Shown here piece by piece: positions 4,871 through 5,602 of a stretch of 5,602 nucleotides of DNA. Where the stretch lies: the NCBI GenBank assembly GCA_031292465.1, contig JARLHB010000335.1, positions 1 to 5,602 of the forward strand, read 5' to 3'. This DNA is from Ignavibacteriaceae bacterium (GTDB taxonomy: Bacteria; Bacteroidota; Ignavibacteria; Ignavibacteriales; Ignavibacteriaceae). The notes beneath the pieces are model-generated. The model was given only the letters and a program-made list of their open reading frames with translations. It did no database searches and was not told the origin of the DNA. The translations under genes and the position numbers were made by a program. Each line of letters starts with the position of its first letter. Position 1 is the stretch's first letter.

Positions 4871-5602
4871 ATGAAATTAGAAAAATACCTTTCACAATTA
4901 AATTACAATTCATACGAAGAGTTTATTGAAAAATTTAAAATTAATGTTCCCGAAGGATTTAACTTTGCATTTGATGTAGTTGATGAGATTGCAAATGAAA
5001 CACCGGACAAAACAGCTATGGTTTGGTGCGATGATAACGGCGAAGAAAGAATTTTTTCTTTCCGGGATATGAAGTACTACAGTGATAAAGCTGCGAATTA
5101 TTTCAAATCAATAGGCATACGAAAAGGCGACAGGGTTATGCTTATCCTTAAAAGGAGATATGAATACTGGTACTGCCTGCTGGCGCTGCATAAATTAGGC
5201 GCAATTGCCATACCTGCCACTCATCTTTTAAGAACAAAAGATATTGTTTACAGAAATAATGCTGCGGATATCAAGATGATTATCTGTGTTCCGGAAACGG
5301 AAGTAATAAAGAATGTTGAAGAAGCACAGGAGAAATCTCCTACACTTATATACAAAGCGCTTGTAACACGGTCAAAAGAAGGCTGGATTGACCTGACTAA
5401 TGAAATTGAAAAAGCTTCGGATAAATTTGTTAAAACTGAAGATGAATTATCCGTTCGAAATGATGATACAATGCTTATTTACTTTACTTCAGGCACAACC
5501 GGCATGCCTAAGATGGTAAAACATAATTATGCTTATCCGCTGGGGCATATTCTTACCACTAAATTTTGGCAGAATGTAAGCGACAACGGCCTTCATTTAA
5601 CG
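4871..5602 (+). CDS. AMP-binding acyl-CoA/acetyl-CoA synthetase-like ligase (3' end outside window)
   Basis: The frame is open from ATG 4871 to the window end, giving 244 residues of a protein that is normally about 550. It belongs to the adenylate-forming ANL superfamily, which activates a carboxylic acid with ATP to an acyl-adenylate and then transfers it to CoA. Visible marks are the N-terminal region with FNFAFDVVDEIA and PDKTAMVW, the KGDRVMLIL and ALHKLGAIAIPATHLL segments, and the phosphate-binding A3 loop YFTSGTTGMPKMV (about residues 204-216, K214). The short N-terminus and the LGAIAIPATHLL region recall medium-chain (ACSM-type) synthetases more than classical Acs, but the substrate-binding and catalytic-lysine regions lie outside the window. 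The SD is weak (GGAAAAG at 4857-4863), which suggests translation coupled to the XRE-cupin gene upstream. Confidence 0.92.
   Translation, partial: MKLEKYLSQLNYNSYEEFIEKFKINVPEGFNFAFDVVDEIANETPDKTAMVWCDDNGEERIFSFRDMKYYSDKAANYFKSIGIRKGDRVMLILKRRYEYWYCLLALHKLGAIAIPATHLLRTKDIVYRNNAADIKMIICVPETEVIKNVEEAQEKSPTLIYKALVTRSKEGWIDLTNEIEKASDKFVKTEDELSVRNDDTMLIYFTSGTTGMPKMVKHNYAYPLGHILTTKFWQNVSDNGLHLT

Overview
The window reads like an AT-rich chromosome from the Bacteroidota/Ignavibacteriota/Chlorobiota side of the tree. This is an inference from three things: a secreted GH89 glycosidase with a typical signal peptide, a small orphan outer-surface lipoprotein, and an XRE-cupin regulator followed by an AMP-binding acyl-CoA ligase. 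Several starts have good Shine-Dalgarno sequences (AGGGAGG, AAGGA), which is unusual for Bacteroidia proper and fits a deeper branch better. The lineage cannot be fixed from this sequence alone.

Layout. (1) 1-896, plus strand: the C-terminal end of a sensor histidine kinase, probably KdpD, followed after 11 nt by a complete KdpE response regulator that starts at TTG. Together they are the end of a potassium-responsive kdp regulatory operon whose transporter genes would lie upstream, outside the window. (2) 897-1326: a 430-nt stretch without a credible gene. Its second half (1131-1309) is rich in inverted repeats: a short hairpin, a GC-rich 57-nt nested hairpin with a mutually exclusive alternative, and a 23-bp near-perfect palindrome just before the ribosome binding site. 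(3) 1327-1776, plus strand: a small predicted lipoprotein of unknown function whose C-terminus resembles the last strands of a fibronectin type III domain. (4) 1777-1824: a 20-bp hairpin that fills the gap between two convergent genes and probably terminates both. (5) 1833-4013, minus strand: a full-length secreted alpha-N-acetylglucosaminidase (GH89, NAGLU family). (6) 4014-4293: a divergent intergenic region with promoter-like and operator-like elements. (7) 4294-4848, plus strand: an XRE-type HTH plus cupin regulator, and 22 nt later the first 244 codons of an acyl-CoA/acetyl-CoA synthetase-like ligase that runs off the window end.

Functionally there are three independent units: potassium homeostasis signalling (KdpDE); a surface or periplasmic pair (lipoprotein and glycan-trimming glycosidase) that is convergent, not co-transcribed; and a probable two-gene operon for regulated carboxylic-acid activation. 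No mobile element, CRISPR array, tRNA or rRNA is visible. I found no clear sign of a wholly new system. The least explained part is the structured leader before the lipoprotein gene.
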